The translations under genes and the position numbers were made by a program. The notes under the pieces are model-generated. The model was not told the DNA's origin, did not search any database, and worked only from the letters and a program-made list of their open reading frames with translations. DNA of 34,090 nucleotides from JBQCHF01 sp051953655 (lineage in GTDB: Bacteria > Actinomycetota > Actinomycetes > Motilibacterales > Motilibacteraceae): assembly GCA_051953655.1 (NCBI GenBank), contig JBQCIO010000318.1:1-34090 (forward strand). Reading direction: 5' to 3'. Below are positions 8,126 through 16,143 of this stretch, piece after piece. The first letter of the stretch is position 1. Each line of letters begins with the position of its first letter.

Positions 8126-8861
8126 TCAGCCGGCCGGAAGGGGGAGGGTGAGCGCGAGCTCGTCCGAGCGCAGGTCGAGCGAGGGCAGCCAGGCGACGAG
8201 CCGGTAGGAGCCCGGCGGCACGACGAGCTCACCCTCGTCCAGGTGCACGGGCAGGTCCACGGACTGGTGGGGGCCGAGGTCGCCGAGCGGGTGCCGGAGG
8301 GGGGGCGAAGGAGAAGTACGCCTGGCCGATCCGCGCCCCGTCCGCGTCCAGCAGCCCGGCGACGACGAACCCGTTGTCGCGCGGGTCCGCTGCCCACCGC
8401 CGGTCGGAGTCGTTGGTGAGGGTGATGGTGAGCCGGCTGGCGGGTCCGGTGGCGGTCGCGGCCGGGTCGGCGAGGGTGGTCAGCGCTCGGGCGGCGTCCC
8501 AGCGCAGGGCGAGGCCGGCGCGCCGGGCCGGGCGACCAGGTCGGGGGACGACGGGCCCCGGGTCGCCGCTGAGGATGCTGCGGCCGTCGGGGCGCCGGGC
8601 GAGGTGGAGCGTGGCCCAGCCGCCGTCGACCGGTGCGGCGAACGCCACGTCGCTGCCGCCGTCGCCGCGCGCGGCCTCGTGCACGACCCGCCAGCCGCGG
8701 GCGGGGAGCAGCGCTCGCACGTCGGGCGGGGTGCGGTCGTCGACGGGGTGGATGCCCTCGACGGGGCCGAGCGGGAGCTCGTCCAGCGCCATGCCGTCCC
8801 CCTGCAGCACCGCCGGCTCCACGTCGACCGACCCCAGCGTGAGCAGGTCGAGCTCACCCAT
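8126..8861 (-). pseudogene. Unknown two-part protein, frameshifted at a run of seven G
   Basis: Reading from ATG 8861 (preceded by AGGGGGAC) gives MGELDLLTLGSVDVEP and about 185 good residues up to GQAYFSFAP. The frame then runs into arginine/proline-rich nonsense. Removing one base from the seven-G run at 8299-8305 restores a normal continuation (LRHPLGDLGPHQSVDLP, then GSYRLVAWLPSLDLRSDELA) ending at a TGA at 8126-8128. The intact product would be 244 aa. The second half, with LTITLTNDSDRRW, looks like a beta-sandwich of alternating hydrophobic strands. I do not recognise a function. The break could be a sequencing error, a true mutation, or a slippage/phase-variable site. The conserved downstream frame argues for a very recent event or an artefact. 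Confidence 0.7.
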
Positions 8862-8892
8862 GTCGTCCCCCTGGTCCCGCGCATCGCTGCGG

Positions 8893-8936
8893 TCGTGAGG
8901 CGATGTCGGCCGAATTCCACCGACGCAGCCTCACGA
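8893..8936. promoter_or_regulatory. 44-bp interrupted palindrome in a divergent promoter region
   Basis: All arms share one centre (8914.5). TCGTGAGGC (8893-8901) pairs with GCCTCACGA (8928-8936). GTCGG (8905-8909) pairs with CCGAC (8920-8924). GAATTC (8912-8917) lies at the centre. The unpaired parts are symmetric (3 and 2 nt). It sits 32 nt upstream of the frameshifted gene and 134 nt upstream of the hibernation-factor-like gene. It could bind a dimer or tetramer of a regulator. The remainder of 8862-9069 holds no gene. Confidence 0.6.
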
Positions 8937-9069
8937 TCACCCTAGCCGCCGCGGGACCTACTGCCCGGGCGCGAGCACGCGACGGGACGGGACGATGACG
9001 TCACGGGGCCGGCCAGACGGGCGGCGCGAGAGCACCCGGTGGACCGGTCCGGCGAGGGAGGGATCGGAC

Positions 9070-9423
9070 GTGACCACCGGCACGCTCGAGCAGCGGCTGC
9101 GTCTGGGCAGCGGGTTCGGCCCGATCGACCGTCGTGCTCTGCAGGACCTGCTCGGCGGCCTGGAGGCCAGGCTGCGCGGGATCGAGCCCGAGCAGGTCGA
9201 CCTCGTCGTCTCGGTGAAGGGCCGGCACACCCGCGAGCAGCGGGTCACCCTCGAGTGCCGGACGCCGCGGTGGGGACGGCTGGTCGCCACCAGCGACGAC
9301 CCCGACCTGAAGGTGGCGCTCGCGCAGGTCCGCGACGGCATGGCCCGCCAGCTCGAGCAGGAGCGGTCGCGCCAGCTCGGGCGGCGGCACCCGAACCCGC
9401 TGCCGGGCACCGAGTTCCTGTGA
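9070..9423 (+). CDS. Small HPF/RaiA (S30AE)-like domain protein
   Basis: 117 aa. From GTG 9070 (GAGGGAGGGATC upstream) the protein reads VTTGTLEQRLRLGSGFG. It then shows a helix-strand-strand-strand-helix pattern (LLGGLEARLRGIEPEQVDLVV, QRVTLECRTPRWGRLVAT, DDPDLKVALAQVRDGMARQL), similar to the ribosome hibernation promoting factor/sigma-54 modulation fold. Those proteins bind the small ribosomal subunit and stop translation in stationary phase. The long C-terminal dimerisation domain of actinobacterial HPF is missing, so this would be a short type or a divergent paralogue. An in-frame ATG at 8995 would add 25 arginine-rich residues and has no good binding site. The family call is based on pattern only. 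Confidence 0.6.
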   Translation: MTTGTLEQRLRLGSGFGPIDRRALQDLLGGLEARLRGIEPEQVDLVVSVKGRHTREQRVTLECRTPRWGRLVATSDDPDLKVALAQVRDGMARQLEQERSRQLGRRHPNPLPGTEFL

Positions 9424-9471
9424 CCCGCTCGATCTGACCCGCGCGCGGTAGGGAACCGCCCCCGCCGTATG

Positions 9472-9507
9472 GTCGCCGCCCCCGTGGAATCCCGCGGGGG
9501 CGGCGAC
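9472..9507. terminator. Bidirectional terminator hairpin
   Basis: GTCGCCGCCCCCG and CGGGGGCGGCGAC make a perfect 13-bp stem with a 10-nt loop, located between two convergent genes (stops at 9423 and 9554). It can serve both directions. Confidence 0.75.
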
Positions 9508-9511
9508 AACT

Positions 9512-9529
9512 GATCACGGGGGCGTGATC
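9512..9529. terminator. Second hairpin between convergent genes
   Basis: GATCACG-GGGG-CGTGATC is a perfect 7-bp stem with a 4-nt loop, just 4 nt after the larger hairpin and 24 nt beyond the stop of the leftward STAND gene. Likely part of the same termination zone. Confidence 0.5.
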
Positions 9530-9553
9530 GTTCCGACCGGGGCCGGCGCCGTC

Positions 9554-12500
9554 CTACGGGCCGTCGGAGGCGGCGTCGGTCGCGGAGCCCGGCACCGCGG
9601 TGCACGGGTCGCGGTGGGGGACGTCGGGGACGGCGCGGTCCCACTCGCCGGGCTGGAGCGGGCCGCCCCGCAGGGTGCAGACGCTGCGGGCCACGTCATC
9701 GACCTCCAGGGACCAGTGGCGCACCCGGGCGTCGGCGCCGCCGGTCAGCAGGCCGCGCCCGTCCGGGGTGAACGCGACGCTGTAGAGGGCGCCGTCGGGC
9801 TCGGTGAGCACCGCGCGGTTCCGGGTCGGGCGGCCGCCGGCCATGTCCCACACCCAGGCGGTGCCGTCTCCGGTGGCCGCGGCCAGCACCGTGGAGTCCG
9901 GGGACCAGGCGACCCCGAAGACGAAGCTCTCCGGGCCGGTGAGCGGCTGACCGACCCAGTGCGCGGCGGCCGGGTCGGACACGTCCGCGATGCGCACCGT
10001 CCGGTCGTCGCTGCCCACCGCCAGCCAGTGCCCGTCGGGGCTGACCGACAGGCCGAAGACGTAGCTGCTGGGGCCGGACAGCACCGGCCCGACCCGGCGC
10101 GGTTGGGCGGGGTCGGCGACGTCGAGCAGCCGCACCTTGGTGTCGGCGCCGCCGACGGCGAGCAGGTGGCCGTTCGGGCTGAAGGACAGGGTCTCGACGT
10201 AGTTGTCGGCGCCGACAACGTGCCCGAGCGGCCGCGGGGCGGCGGGGTCGGCGACGTCCCACAGCCACACCTCGTGGTCGTCGCCGCCGGCCGCCAGCAC
10301 GGTGCCGTCGGGGCTGAGGGCGACCGACTCGACCAGCATGGTGGGTCCTTGCAGCACCACCGGTGCGGCCGGGTCCGGCACGAGGGGCTGCTGCGGGCTG
10401 CCCGGTCGCAGCCGCCAGAGGTAGACCGAGCCGTCGGACCCGCCGAGGGCGAGCAGCCGCCCGTCGCGGGCCAGGGCCGCGGTGCCCGAGGAGCGCGGCG
10501 CCCCGCTGGGAGGGGCCAGCAGGAGCGGGGGACCGGTCACCCCCTCGGGGCCGGCCGGCCAGAGCCGGACGCCGTCGGAGGCGGCGGCCAGCAGCACGTC
10601 AGCGCCGCCTGAACTCCCCCCGGCACCTCCCTCGCCGACGCTGAACACTCCGCCCCCGAGGGTGCCCACCAGCGGCCCGGGCAGCCGCCAGAGCCGCGGC
10701 TCCCCGTCGTTGCCGGCGGTGAGCAGGGTGCCGTCGGGCCGGTAGGCCAGCGCCGTGACCGCGGCGGGGTGCGGCAGCGTGGCCAGGACCCGCCGGTCGG
10801 CGAGCTGCCAGAGGACGACGGCGTTGCCGCTGCTCTCGCCGCCGGCCAGGGTGCGCCCGTCGGGGGAGAAGCCGACCGCGTTCACCCAGCCGGTGGCGCC
10901 CTCGAGCGGGTCGCCGTCGGGCCGGGGGCGGGTGGGGTCGGCGACGTCGAGCAGGTGCACCTTCTGGTCGCCGCTGCCCACGGCCAGCCGCCGCCCGTCG
11001 GGGGAGAAGGCCACGGAGTAGGCGATGGCGCCGACCGTCGTGCGTCCCGCCTGCCGGCCCGCCCGCACGTCCCACAGGACGACGCTGCCGTCCTCCGCCG
11101 CCGCGGCCAGCAGGGTCCCGTCCGGGGAGAACGCGACGGCGTGCAGCGGGCTGCCGACGTCGAGCACGGCGGTCGGACCGGTGAGGCGGTGCGCGTCGAA
11201 GATCCGCAGCCGGCCGGCCGCGGTCGCCTGGGCCAGGGTGCCGCCGTCGGGGGAGAAGGCGAGGGCGTAGGTGGTGCTGCCGTCCGCGAGGGCGGCCGGA
11301 GCCGGCACCGGGTGCCGTGGGTCGGCCAGGTCCCACACCCCGCCCGAACCGGCGGCTCCCTGGGCGACCACGGTCCGGCCGTCGGGGCTGAGCGCGGCGG
11401 CGAACAGCGTGGACCCGCCGCCGTCCACCCTGGCCAGCAGCCGCGGCACCCCCTGCCGGCCCCGGACGCCGGAGAGGTCCCACACGGCGAGGTAGCCCTG
11501 CGCGCCGGCGACGACGGCCCGGCTCCCGTCGGCGCTCAGCGAGACCGCCTGCAGCAGCGCCGAGCTGCCCTGCATCCGGGTGAGGGAGGGCAGCGCGCTC
11601 AGGCTCAGCACCGCCGAGCGCGCCTCCCGGGTGTCGCTGGCCGCCACCGCGGCCAGGGACAGCTGGCGCGCCGACTCCAGGTCGGCCCGCCGCAGCCGCG
11701 CGGTGGCCGCGGCCACCTGGCGGGACATGGCGAGGTCGCGCTGGTGGGCGGCCAGCCGGGTCTGCCGGAAGGAGAGCGCGGTGAGGCCGCTGGTGGCCAC
11801 CAGCAGGACGGCGAGCGCGGCCACCAGTCGGCGCAGCCGCCGGCTGCCGCGCAGGCCGGCGGCCCGCTCGGCGGCCGCGCGCGCCTCCGCCGCGGCGAGG
11901 AACTCCCGCTCCAGCGGGGGCACGTGCGTGCGCGGCTCGGGGCCGGCCCAGGCCAGGGCCGACTCCAGGACGGCGCCGCGCGGCAGCGCCGAGGGGTCGC
12001 GGCCCTCCTCGGCCCAGGTGGCGGCGGCGTCGGCGAGCCGCCGGGCTCGGCGCAGGTCCTCGGCGCCGTCCTCGATCCAGCGGGCCAGCCGTGGCCACGC
12101 CCACAGCAGCGCCTCGTGCGCGAGCGCCACCCCGTCCTCGTCGCGGGAGAGCAGCCGGGCGGCGACGAACCGCTCGACGACGTCGGCCGCCGGCGCGTGG
12201 TCCGGGTCGTCCGGGCCGGCCGGCAGCAGCTCGGCGAGCAGCTGGCGGCGGCGGGCCACCGGCTCGCCGTCGACCAGGTGGACCAGGCGAAGCAGCAGCC
12301 GGCGGGCGAGGTCGATCCCGGCGAGGTCGAGCGGGTCCAGCGCCTCCTCGGCGGTGCGTGCCACGGCGCCGGCCACCCCGCCGACGGCCCGGTAGTCGGC
12401 CACCCGCAGCACGGCGCCCTGCGCGTGCTCCCAGGTGGCCAGCAGCGCGTGGGAGAACAGCGGGAGGACGCTGGCGTCGGCCGGGGAGCCGGACGTGGCG

Positions 12501-13609
12501 CGCGAGGGGCGCAGGTCGCTCAGCAGCAGGTCGACCAGCCCGTCCTCGACGTCGACCCCCGCCCGGCGCGCCGGCTCGAGCACGGCGCGGCGCAGCTCGG
12601 TCTCGCCCATCGGCGGGACGACCAGCTGGGCCCGCTGGAGCGCCGCGGCCAGCAGCGGGTCGCGCATGCAGTGCGAGGAGAAGTCCGACCGGACGCCGAG
12701 CACGACCCGGACCGGGCCGACGGGCCGGCGCAGGGTCTCGGCGGCCGGGTCGGCGGCCGGGTCGGCGGGCAGGTCCGACGGCGGCCCGGCGAGGTCGGCC
12801 TCGTCCGTCCCGGTCCCGGCTCCGTCGGCGAGCCCGTCGGCGGCCCCGCCCTCGGCGAGCCGGGCCAGCAGGAGCAGGGCCTCGTGCCGCTCCTCCTCGT
12901 CGGCGAGGGTGAAGACCTCCTCGAGCTGGTCCACGACCAGCAGCGCCGGGCGCCGGACCGGGGGCTGCTCGTCGTCCGGGGTCGGCCGCTCGAGTCGCTC
13001 CAGTCGCTCGAGTCGCTCCAGTCGCTCCAGCCGATCCAGTCGATCCAGGGCGGAGGCCAGGGACGCCATCGGGTGGCGGCCCGGGGAGCACACGGCGACC
13101 CGGTGCGTCGGCGCCAGGGCGGGGACCAGCCCGGCGCGCAGCAGGGAGGACTTGCCCGACCCGGAGGGGCCGATGACGACCACCGGCACGCCGTCCGGGA
13201 GCTCGCGGGTGGCGAGGGCGACCAGGGCCTCGGTGAGCGCCTCCCGTCCGACGAACCAGTCCGCGTCGTCGGCCTGGTAGCCGGCGAGCCCGCGGTAGGG
13301 GACCGGGGCGGCCGCCGCGCGGCGGCCCGGGGCGCGGCGGACCCGGCTCGCGGCGTCGACCCACGAGGCGAGCTGCTCCTCGTCCTGGACTCCGCAGGCG
13401 CGCAGCAGGGCGACCAGCTGGTCCCGGGCGCTGGGCGGCGGCACGTGCCGTCCGCTGAACCAGCCGCTCACCGTGCCCAGCGGCAGGCCGCTGGCCCGGC
13501 CCGCCTCGCGCCCGCTGAGCCCGGCCCGCTCGCGCAGGGCGGTGAGGGCCGCGGCGAACCCCTCGCGGGTCTCGACGGCCGTGGGCAGCGTGGAACCCGG
13601 CTGAAGCAT
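9554..13609 (-). CDS. HTH - STAND ATPase - WD40 (14 blades) protein
   Basis: 1351 aa. Residues about 15-70 form an XRE-like helix-turn-helix (REGFAAALTALRERAGLSGRE...PLGTVSGWFSGRHVPP). A novel-STAND (nSTAND1-like) NTPase follows with FVGREALTEAL (119-129), Walker A GPSGSGKSS (147-155) and Walker B ALLVVDQLEEV (222-232). A hydrophobic helix (LVAALAVLLVATSGLTAL) is near residues 590-612. The C-terminal half has 14 WD40-type units with FSPDGRxLA...W/LLD signatures, consistent with two seven-bladed propellers. STAND proteins are switch ATPases in which repeats sense a ligand and the NTPase oligomerises. Similar actinomycete proteins are mostly uncharacterised; some related STANDs act in defence. 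The start ATG 13609 has GGAGGGGG upstream. A 9-bp tandem repeat lies between Walker A and Walker B. Confidence 0.88.
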   Translation of the reverse strand: MLQPGSTLPTAVETREGFAAALTALRERAGLSGREAGRASGLPLGTVSGWFSGRHVPPPSARDQLVALLRACGVQDEEQLASWVDAASRVRRAPGRRAAAAPVPYRGLAGYQADDADWFVGREALTEALVALATRELPDGVPVVVIGPSGSGKSSLLRAGLVPALAPTHRVAVCSPGRHPMASLASALDRLDRLERLERLERLERLERPTPDDEQPPVRRPALLVVDQLEEVFTLADEEERHEALLLLARLAEGGAADGLADGAGTGTDEADLAGPPSDLPADPAADPAAETLRRPVGPVRVVLGVRSDFSSHCMRDPLLAAALQRAQLVVPPMGETELRRAVLEPARRAGVDVEDGLVDLLLSDLRPSRATSGSPADASVLPLFSHALLATWEHAQGAVLRVADYRAVGGVAGAVARTAEEALDPLDLAGIDLARRLLLRLVHLVDGEPVARRRQLLAELLPAGPDDPDHAPAADVVERFVAARLLSRDEDGVALAHEALLWAWPRLARWIEDGAEDLRRARRLADAAATWAEEGRDPSALPRGAVLESALAWAGPEPRTHVPPLEREFLAAAEARAAAERAAGLRGSRRLRRLVAALAVLLVATSGLTALSFRQTRLAAHQRDLAMSRQVAAATARLRRADLESARQLSLAAVAASDTREARSAVLSLSALPSLTRMQGSSALLQAVSLSADGSRAVVAGAQGYLAVWDLSGVRGRQGVPRLLARVDGGGSTLFAAALSPDGRTVVAQGAAGSGGVWDLADPRHPVPAPAALADGSTTYALAFSPDGGTLAQATAAGRLRIFDAHRLTGPTAVLDVGSPLHAVAFSPDGTLLAAAAEDGSVVLWDVRAGRQAGRTTVGAIAYSVAFSPDGRRLAVGSGDQKVHLLDVADPTRPRPDGDPLEGATGWVNAVGFSPDGRTLAGGESSGNAVVLWQLADRRVLATLPHPAAVTALAYRPDGTLLTAGNDGEPRLWRLPGPLVGTLGGGVFSVGEGGAGGSSGGADVLLAAASDGVRLWPAGPEGVTGPPLLLAPPSGAPRSSGTAALARDGRLLALGGSDGSVYLWRLRPGSPQQPLVPDPAAPVVLQGPTMLVESVALSPDGTVLAAGGDDHEVWLWDVADPAAPRPLGHVVGADNYVETLSFSPNGHLLAVGGADTKVRLLDVADPAQPRRVGPVLSGPSSYVFGLSVSPDGHWLAVGSDDRTVRIADVSDPAAAHWVGQPLTGPESFVFGVAWSPDSTVLAAATGDGTAWVWDMAGGRPTRNRAVLTEPDGALYSVAFTPDGRGLLTGGADARVRHWSLEVDDVARSVCTLRGGPLQPGEWDRAVPDVPHRDPCTAVPGSATDAASDGP
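12987..13049 (-). repeat. 9-bp tandem repeat inside the STAND gene
   Basis: Seven in-frame units of about CGCTCCAGT (variants CGCTCGAGT and CGATCCAGT) encode a Leu-Glu/Asp-Arg triplet series at residues about 188-208 of the STAND protein, between Walker A and Walker B. Because the unit is 9 bp, changes in copy number would keep the frame. Confidence 0.85.
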
Positions 13610-13948
13610 GCGCCCCCTCCTGCGCCTGCCGGCCGGCCGCGGGCCGACCTCGAACGCGGGGTGCGCGGACCACCGCGACCCCGCCGTGCTGCTCCCCCGA
13701 GCCGTGCCCGGACCTCGCCGGTGCACGGCGCACCCTACGTGGCCCCGACGCGCCGCGGGTCACGTTCCGGGTGCCCGGCGGTAGCGCAGCGTGATCTCGA
13801 CTGGGGCCCGAGGCGCCGGCTCGCGGTGATTCGCCCTGCTCTGCCCGAGCCGTACGGCGTCCGGAGGGTGTGCGGACTTGTCCGGGCATTGCCGCGGACG
13901 GGGACAGAGCGTGGTCGGTGCCCGTAGACCTGTGCCGCGAGCCGCTGG

Positions 13949-13981
13949 GGCCCCGGCCGACACGAGGGGGCGGCCGGGGCC
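13949..13981 (+). other. Hairpin upstream of the LuxR-type regulator
   Basis: GGCCCCGGCCG and CGGCCGGGGCC form a perfect 11-bp stem with an 11-nt loop, about 150 nt upstream of the regulator start. The gene-free gap 13610-14132 shows no convincing protein and no clear sigma-70 promoter. This hairpin and a small CGGAC-TT-GTCCG dyad near 13872-13883 are the only structures I can point to. It may be a leader structure. Confidence 0.4.
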
Positions 13982-14132
13982 GGCGGTCGCGACGACGCCC
14001 TGTGCAGGGGGCCTCGGGGGACAGGGCGCCGGACGAGGGGTGCCCGGCGTGACGGACCGGCGTCGACGCACCGACGGCGGCGTCCGCCGAGGATGCCGGG
14101 GACGCCGGGGACCGGCCAGGGAGGGCGAGACG

Positions 14133-14843
14133 GTGGGGCAGGCGGTGGAGGAGGACCGTCCGGTCGCCGGGTGCCGCGTCGCTCTGGCGCTGCCTCCCGG
14201 CCTGCTGCGCGACGCCCTCGCGACGAGCCTGGTGCCGCCCGCCTTCCGCGTCGTCGGCACCTGCGCGCCGGACCCGGACGCGCTCGGTCCGGCCCTGGCC
14301 GCACGCCCCGACGTGCTGCTCCTCGCCGTCGACGACGGTGCCTCCGGGACGTCGCGGGCGCAGGGGTGCCTCCGGCGAGCGGCCCTGGCCGGGGTGCCGG
14401 TGGTGTCGATGGGCTCCGGGCTCGCCGCGGGGCGACCCACGGCCGCGTGCTCGGCCGGGGCGACGTCCGTGGTCGGCCAGGACGAGCCGCTCGAGGTGCT
14501 CCGGTCCCGGCTGCGCGCCGCCGCGGCCCGGACCCTGCTGGTTCCGGCCCCCGCCCCGGCGCTCGTGCCGGTGCTGCCCGGGCGGCCGGGGCTGAGCGCC
14601 CAGGAGGAGCGCACGCTCGTCCTCTACGTCACCGGCCTCAAGCTGGCCGCCGTGGCCCGCCGGCTGGGCGTGCGCTACGACACCGCCAAGGGCTACCTGG
14701 ACCGCGTGCGGGCGAAGTACGCCGCGGCCGGGCGCCCGGCGCGCACCAAGACCGAGCTCTACCGGGTGGCGCTGGAGGACGGCCGGCTCGGGCCGGGCAC
14801 GGCGGACCGGGCGGCGGGCGGCGCCGACCGGTCCACCGGCTGA
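14133..14843 (+). CDS. LuxR-type DNA-binding regulator with degenerate receiver-like domain
   Basis: 236 aa from GTG 14133, which has GGGAGGG upstream. A longer in-frame start at 13878 gives an arginine/glycine-rich, unprotein-like extension. Residues about 13-130 resemble a receiver fold (CRVALALPPGLLRDAL...ARPDVLLLAVDDG...AGVPVVSMGSG), but the usual acidic pocket and switch lysine are not clear, so phosphorylation is doubtful. Residues about 154-216 are a LuxR/NarL-type HTH (LSAQEERTLVLYVTGLKLAAVARRLGVRYDTAKGYLDRVRAKY). The tail ARTKTELYRVALEDG is typical of an actinomycete subgroup. No kinase is adjacent; the nearest histidine kinase is 1.4 kb away on the other strand. Target genes unknown. 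Confidence 0.8.
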   Translation: MGQAVEEDRPVAGCRVALALPPGLLRDALATSLVPPAFRVVGTCAPDPDALGPALAARPDVLLLAVDDGASGTSRAQGCLRRAALAGVPVVSMGSGLAAGRPTAACSAGATSVVGQDEPLEVLRSRLRAAAARTLLVPAPAPALVPVLPGRPGLSAQEERTLVLYVTGLKLAAVARRLGVRYDTAKGYLDRVRAKYAAAGRPARTKTELYRVALEDGRLGPGTADRAAGGADRSTG

Positions 14844-14881
14844 GCCCGGCAGGACGATCCGGCGCCGACCGCCGCGGGCGA

Positions 14882-14931
14882 CAGGTCACCGGCAGGTCAC
14901 CGGCAGGGGGTCACCGGGAGGGGGTCACAGG
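14882..14931. repeat. Short degenerate direct repeats between convergent genes
   Basis: CAGGTCACCGG occurs twice head to tail (14882-14903), followed by two decayed copies with extra G residues (AGGGGGTCACCGGG and AGGGGGTCACAGG). The last copy overlaps the stop codon of the acyl-CoA dehydrogenase gene. No function is evident. Confidence 0.6.
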
Positions 14932-16070
14932 CCGAGCGAGCGGCCGATGAGCTCCTTCATGATCTCGTTGCTGCCGGCCCAGATGCGGGTGACGCGGGCG
15001 TCCATCCAGGCGCGGGCCACGCGGTACTCCTGCATGTAGCCGTAGCCGCCGTGCAGCTGCACGCAGGCGTCCAGGACCTCGCCCTGCACGTCGGCGCTCC
15101 ACCACTTGGCCTTGGCGGCGTCGACGGCGGAGAGCCGGCCCTCGTTGTGCAGCAGGAGCAGCTGGTCGTTGAAGGCCTGGGTGACCTCGACCTTGGTGAC
15201 CAGCTCGGCCAGGCGGTGCTTGTTGGCCTGGAACGAGCCGACCGGCTGGCCGAACGCCTTGCGGCTCTTGACGTAGTCGAGGGTCTCCTCGAGCACCGCC
15301 GCCGCGTGGGCGATGTTGGAGACCGCCGAGCCGATCCGCTCCTGCGGGAGCATCTCCATCATGTGGATGAACCCGCGGTCCTGCTGACCGATGAGGTTCT
15401 CCGCCGGCACCCGCACGTCGTTGAAGAACAGCTCGGCGGTGTCGCCCTCGTGCTGGCCGACCTTGTCCAGCTTGCGGCCGCGCTCGAAGCCGGGCATGCC
15501 GGTCTCGACGCCGAACAGGCTGATGCCCTTGGCGCCCTTCTCCGGGTCGGTCCGGGCAGCCACCACCACCAGGTCGGCGTGGTAGCCGTTGGTGATGAAG
15601 GTCTTGGAGCCGTTGAGGACCCAGCTGTCGCCGTCGCGGACGGCGGTGGTCTTGAGCGCGGCCAGGTCGCTGCCGCCGCTGGGCTCGGTCATGCCGATGG
15701 CCGTGACGATGTCGCCGGAGCAGAACCCGGGCAGCCAGCGCTGCTTCTGCTCCTCGGTGGTCAGCTCGACCAGGTAGGGCGCCACGACGTCGAAGTGGAT
15801 GCCGAAGCTGGAGGAGTAGGCCGCACCCATCCGGGCCAGCTCCTCGCCGAGCACCGCGTTGAAGCGGTAGTCGGTGTTGCCGGTGCCGCCGTACTCCTCG
15901 GGCACCGAGATGCCCAGGAAGCCCTGCTTGCCGGCCTCCTTCCACACCTCGCGGTCGATGGCCCGCTGCTCGCGGAAGCGCTCCGCGTTCGGCCGGATGG
16001 AGCGGTCGACGAACTCGCGCACCGAGGCGCGGAACGCCTCGTGCTCCTCGTCGAAGATGGGGCGTTCCAT
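14925..16070 (-). CDS. Acyl-CoA dehydrogenase, long-chain (LCAD-like) type
   Basis: FAD enzyme that introduces the alpha-beta double bond in acyl-CoA, the first step of beta-oxidation, passing electrons to ETF. The 381-aa length is typical. It has GMTEPSGGSDLAAL (126-139), the helical C-terminal domain RKAFGQPVGSFQANKHRLAEL, QLHGGYGYMQEY (338-349), and a final RIWAGSNEIMKELIGRSL. At the position of the medium-chain catalytic Glu (near 365) there is Ala. The alternative catalytic Glu used by LCAD and isovaleryl-CoA dehydrogenases is present in LPQERIG (Glu244), so the enzyme should be active. Substrate length is inferred from resemblance to LCAD. The ATG at 16070 has AGGCAGGACC upstream. The nearby 16144-16155 dyad could be its operator. 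Confidence 0.93.
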   Translation of the reverse strand: MERPIFDEEHEAFRASVREFVDRSIRPNAERFREQRAIDREVWKEAGKQGFLGISVPEEYGGTGNTDYRFNAVLGEELARMGAAYSSSFGIHFDVVAPYLVELTTEEQKQRWLPGFCSGDIVTAIGMTEPSGGSDLAALKTTAVRDGDSWVLNGSKTFITNGYHADLVVVAARTDPEKGAKGISLFGVETGMPGFERGRKLDKVGQHEGDTAELFFNDVRVPAENLIGQQDRGFIHMMEMLPQERIGSAVSNIAHAAAVLEETLDYVKSRKAFGQPVGSFQANKHRLAELVTKVEVTQAFNDQLLLLHNEGRLSAVDAAKAKWWSADVQGEVLDACVQLHGGYGYMQEYRVARAWMDARVTRIWAGSNEIMKELIGRSLGL

Positions 16071-16143
16071 GGTCCTGCCTCGTCCTCGGTGCTCAAGTGG
16101 CTGCGTTTGTGGCTGCTGGTGCGGCTGCTGATGGGCCGGCTGC

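Noticed and set aside
8996..9003. TGACGTCA palindrome near the hibernation-factor-like gene
   Set aside because: A single 8-bp palindrome is expected by chance in this much sequence, and it does not extend.
12987..13049. Regular repeats considered as a CRISPR array
   Set aside because: Units are 9 bp, contiguous and in frame within a gene; there are no spacers and no cas genes.
9554..13609. STAND gene as a confirmed antiphage system
   Set aside because: No neighbouring defence genes, effector domain or mobile-element context are visible; the domain order alone is not enough.
10769..13927. A 1052-codon open frame antisense to the STAND gene
   Set aside because: It mirrors the WD40 repeats in antisense and has no recognisable motifs.
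13878..14132. Longer N-terminus for the LuxR regulator
   Set aside because: The added 85 residues are Arg/Gly-rich and unstructured, and GTG 14133 has a strong ribosome binding site.
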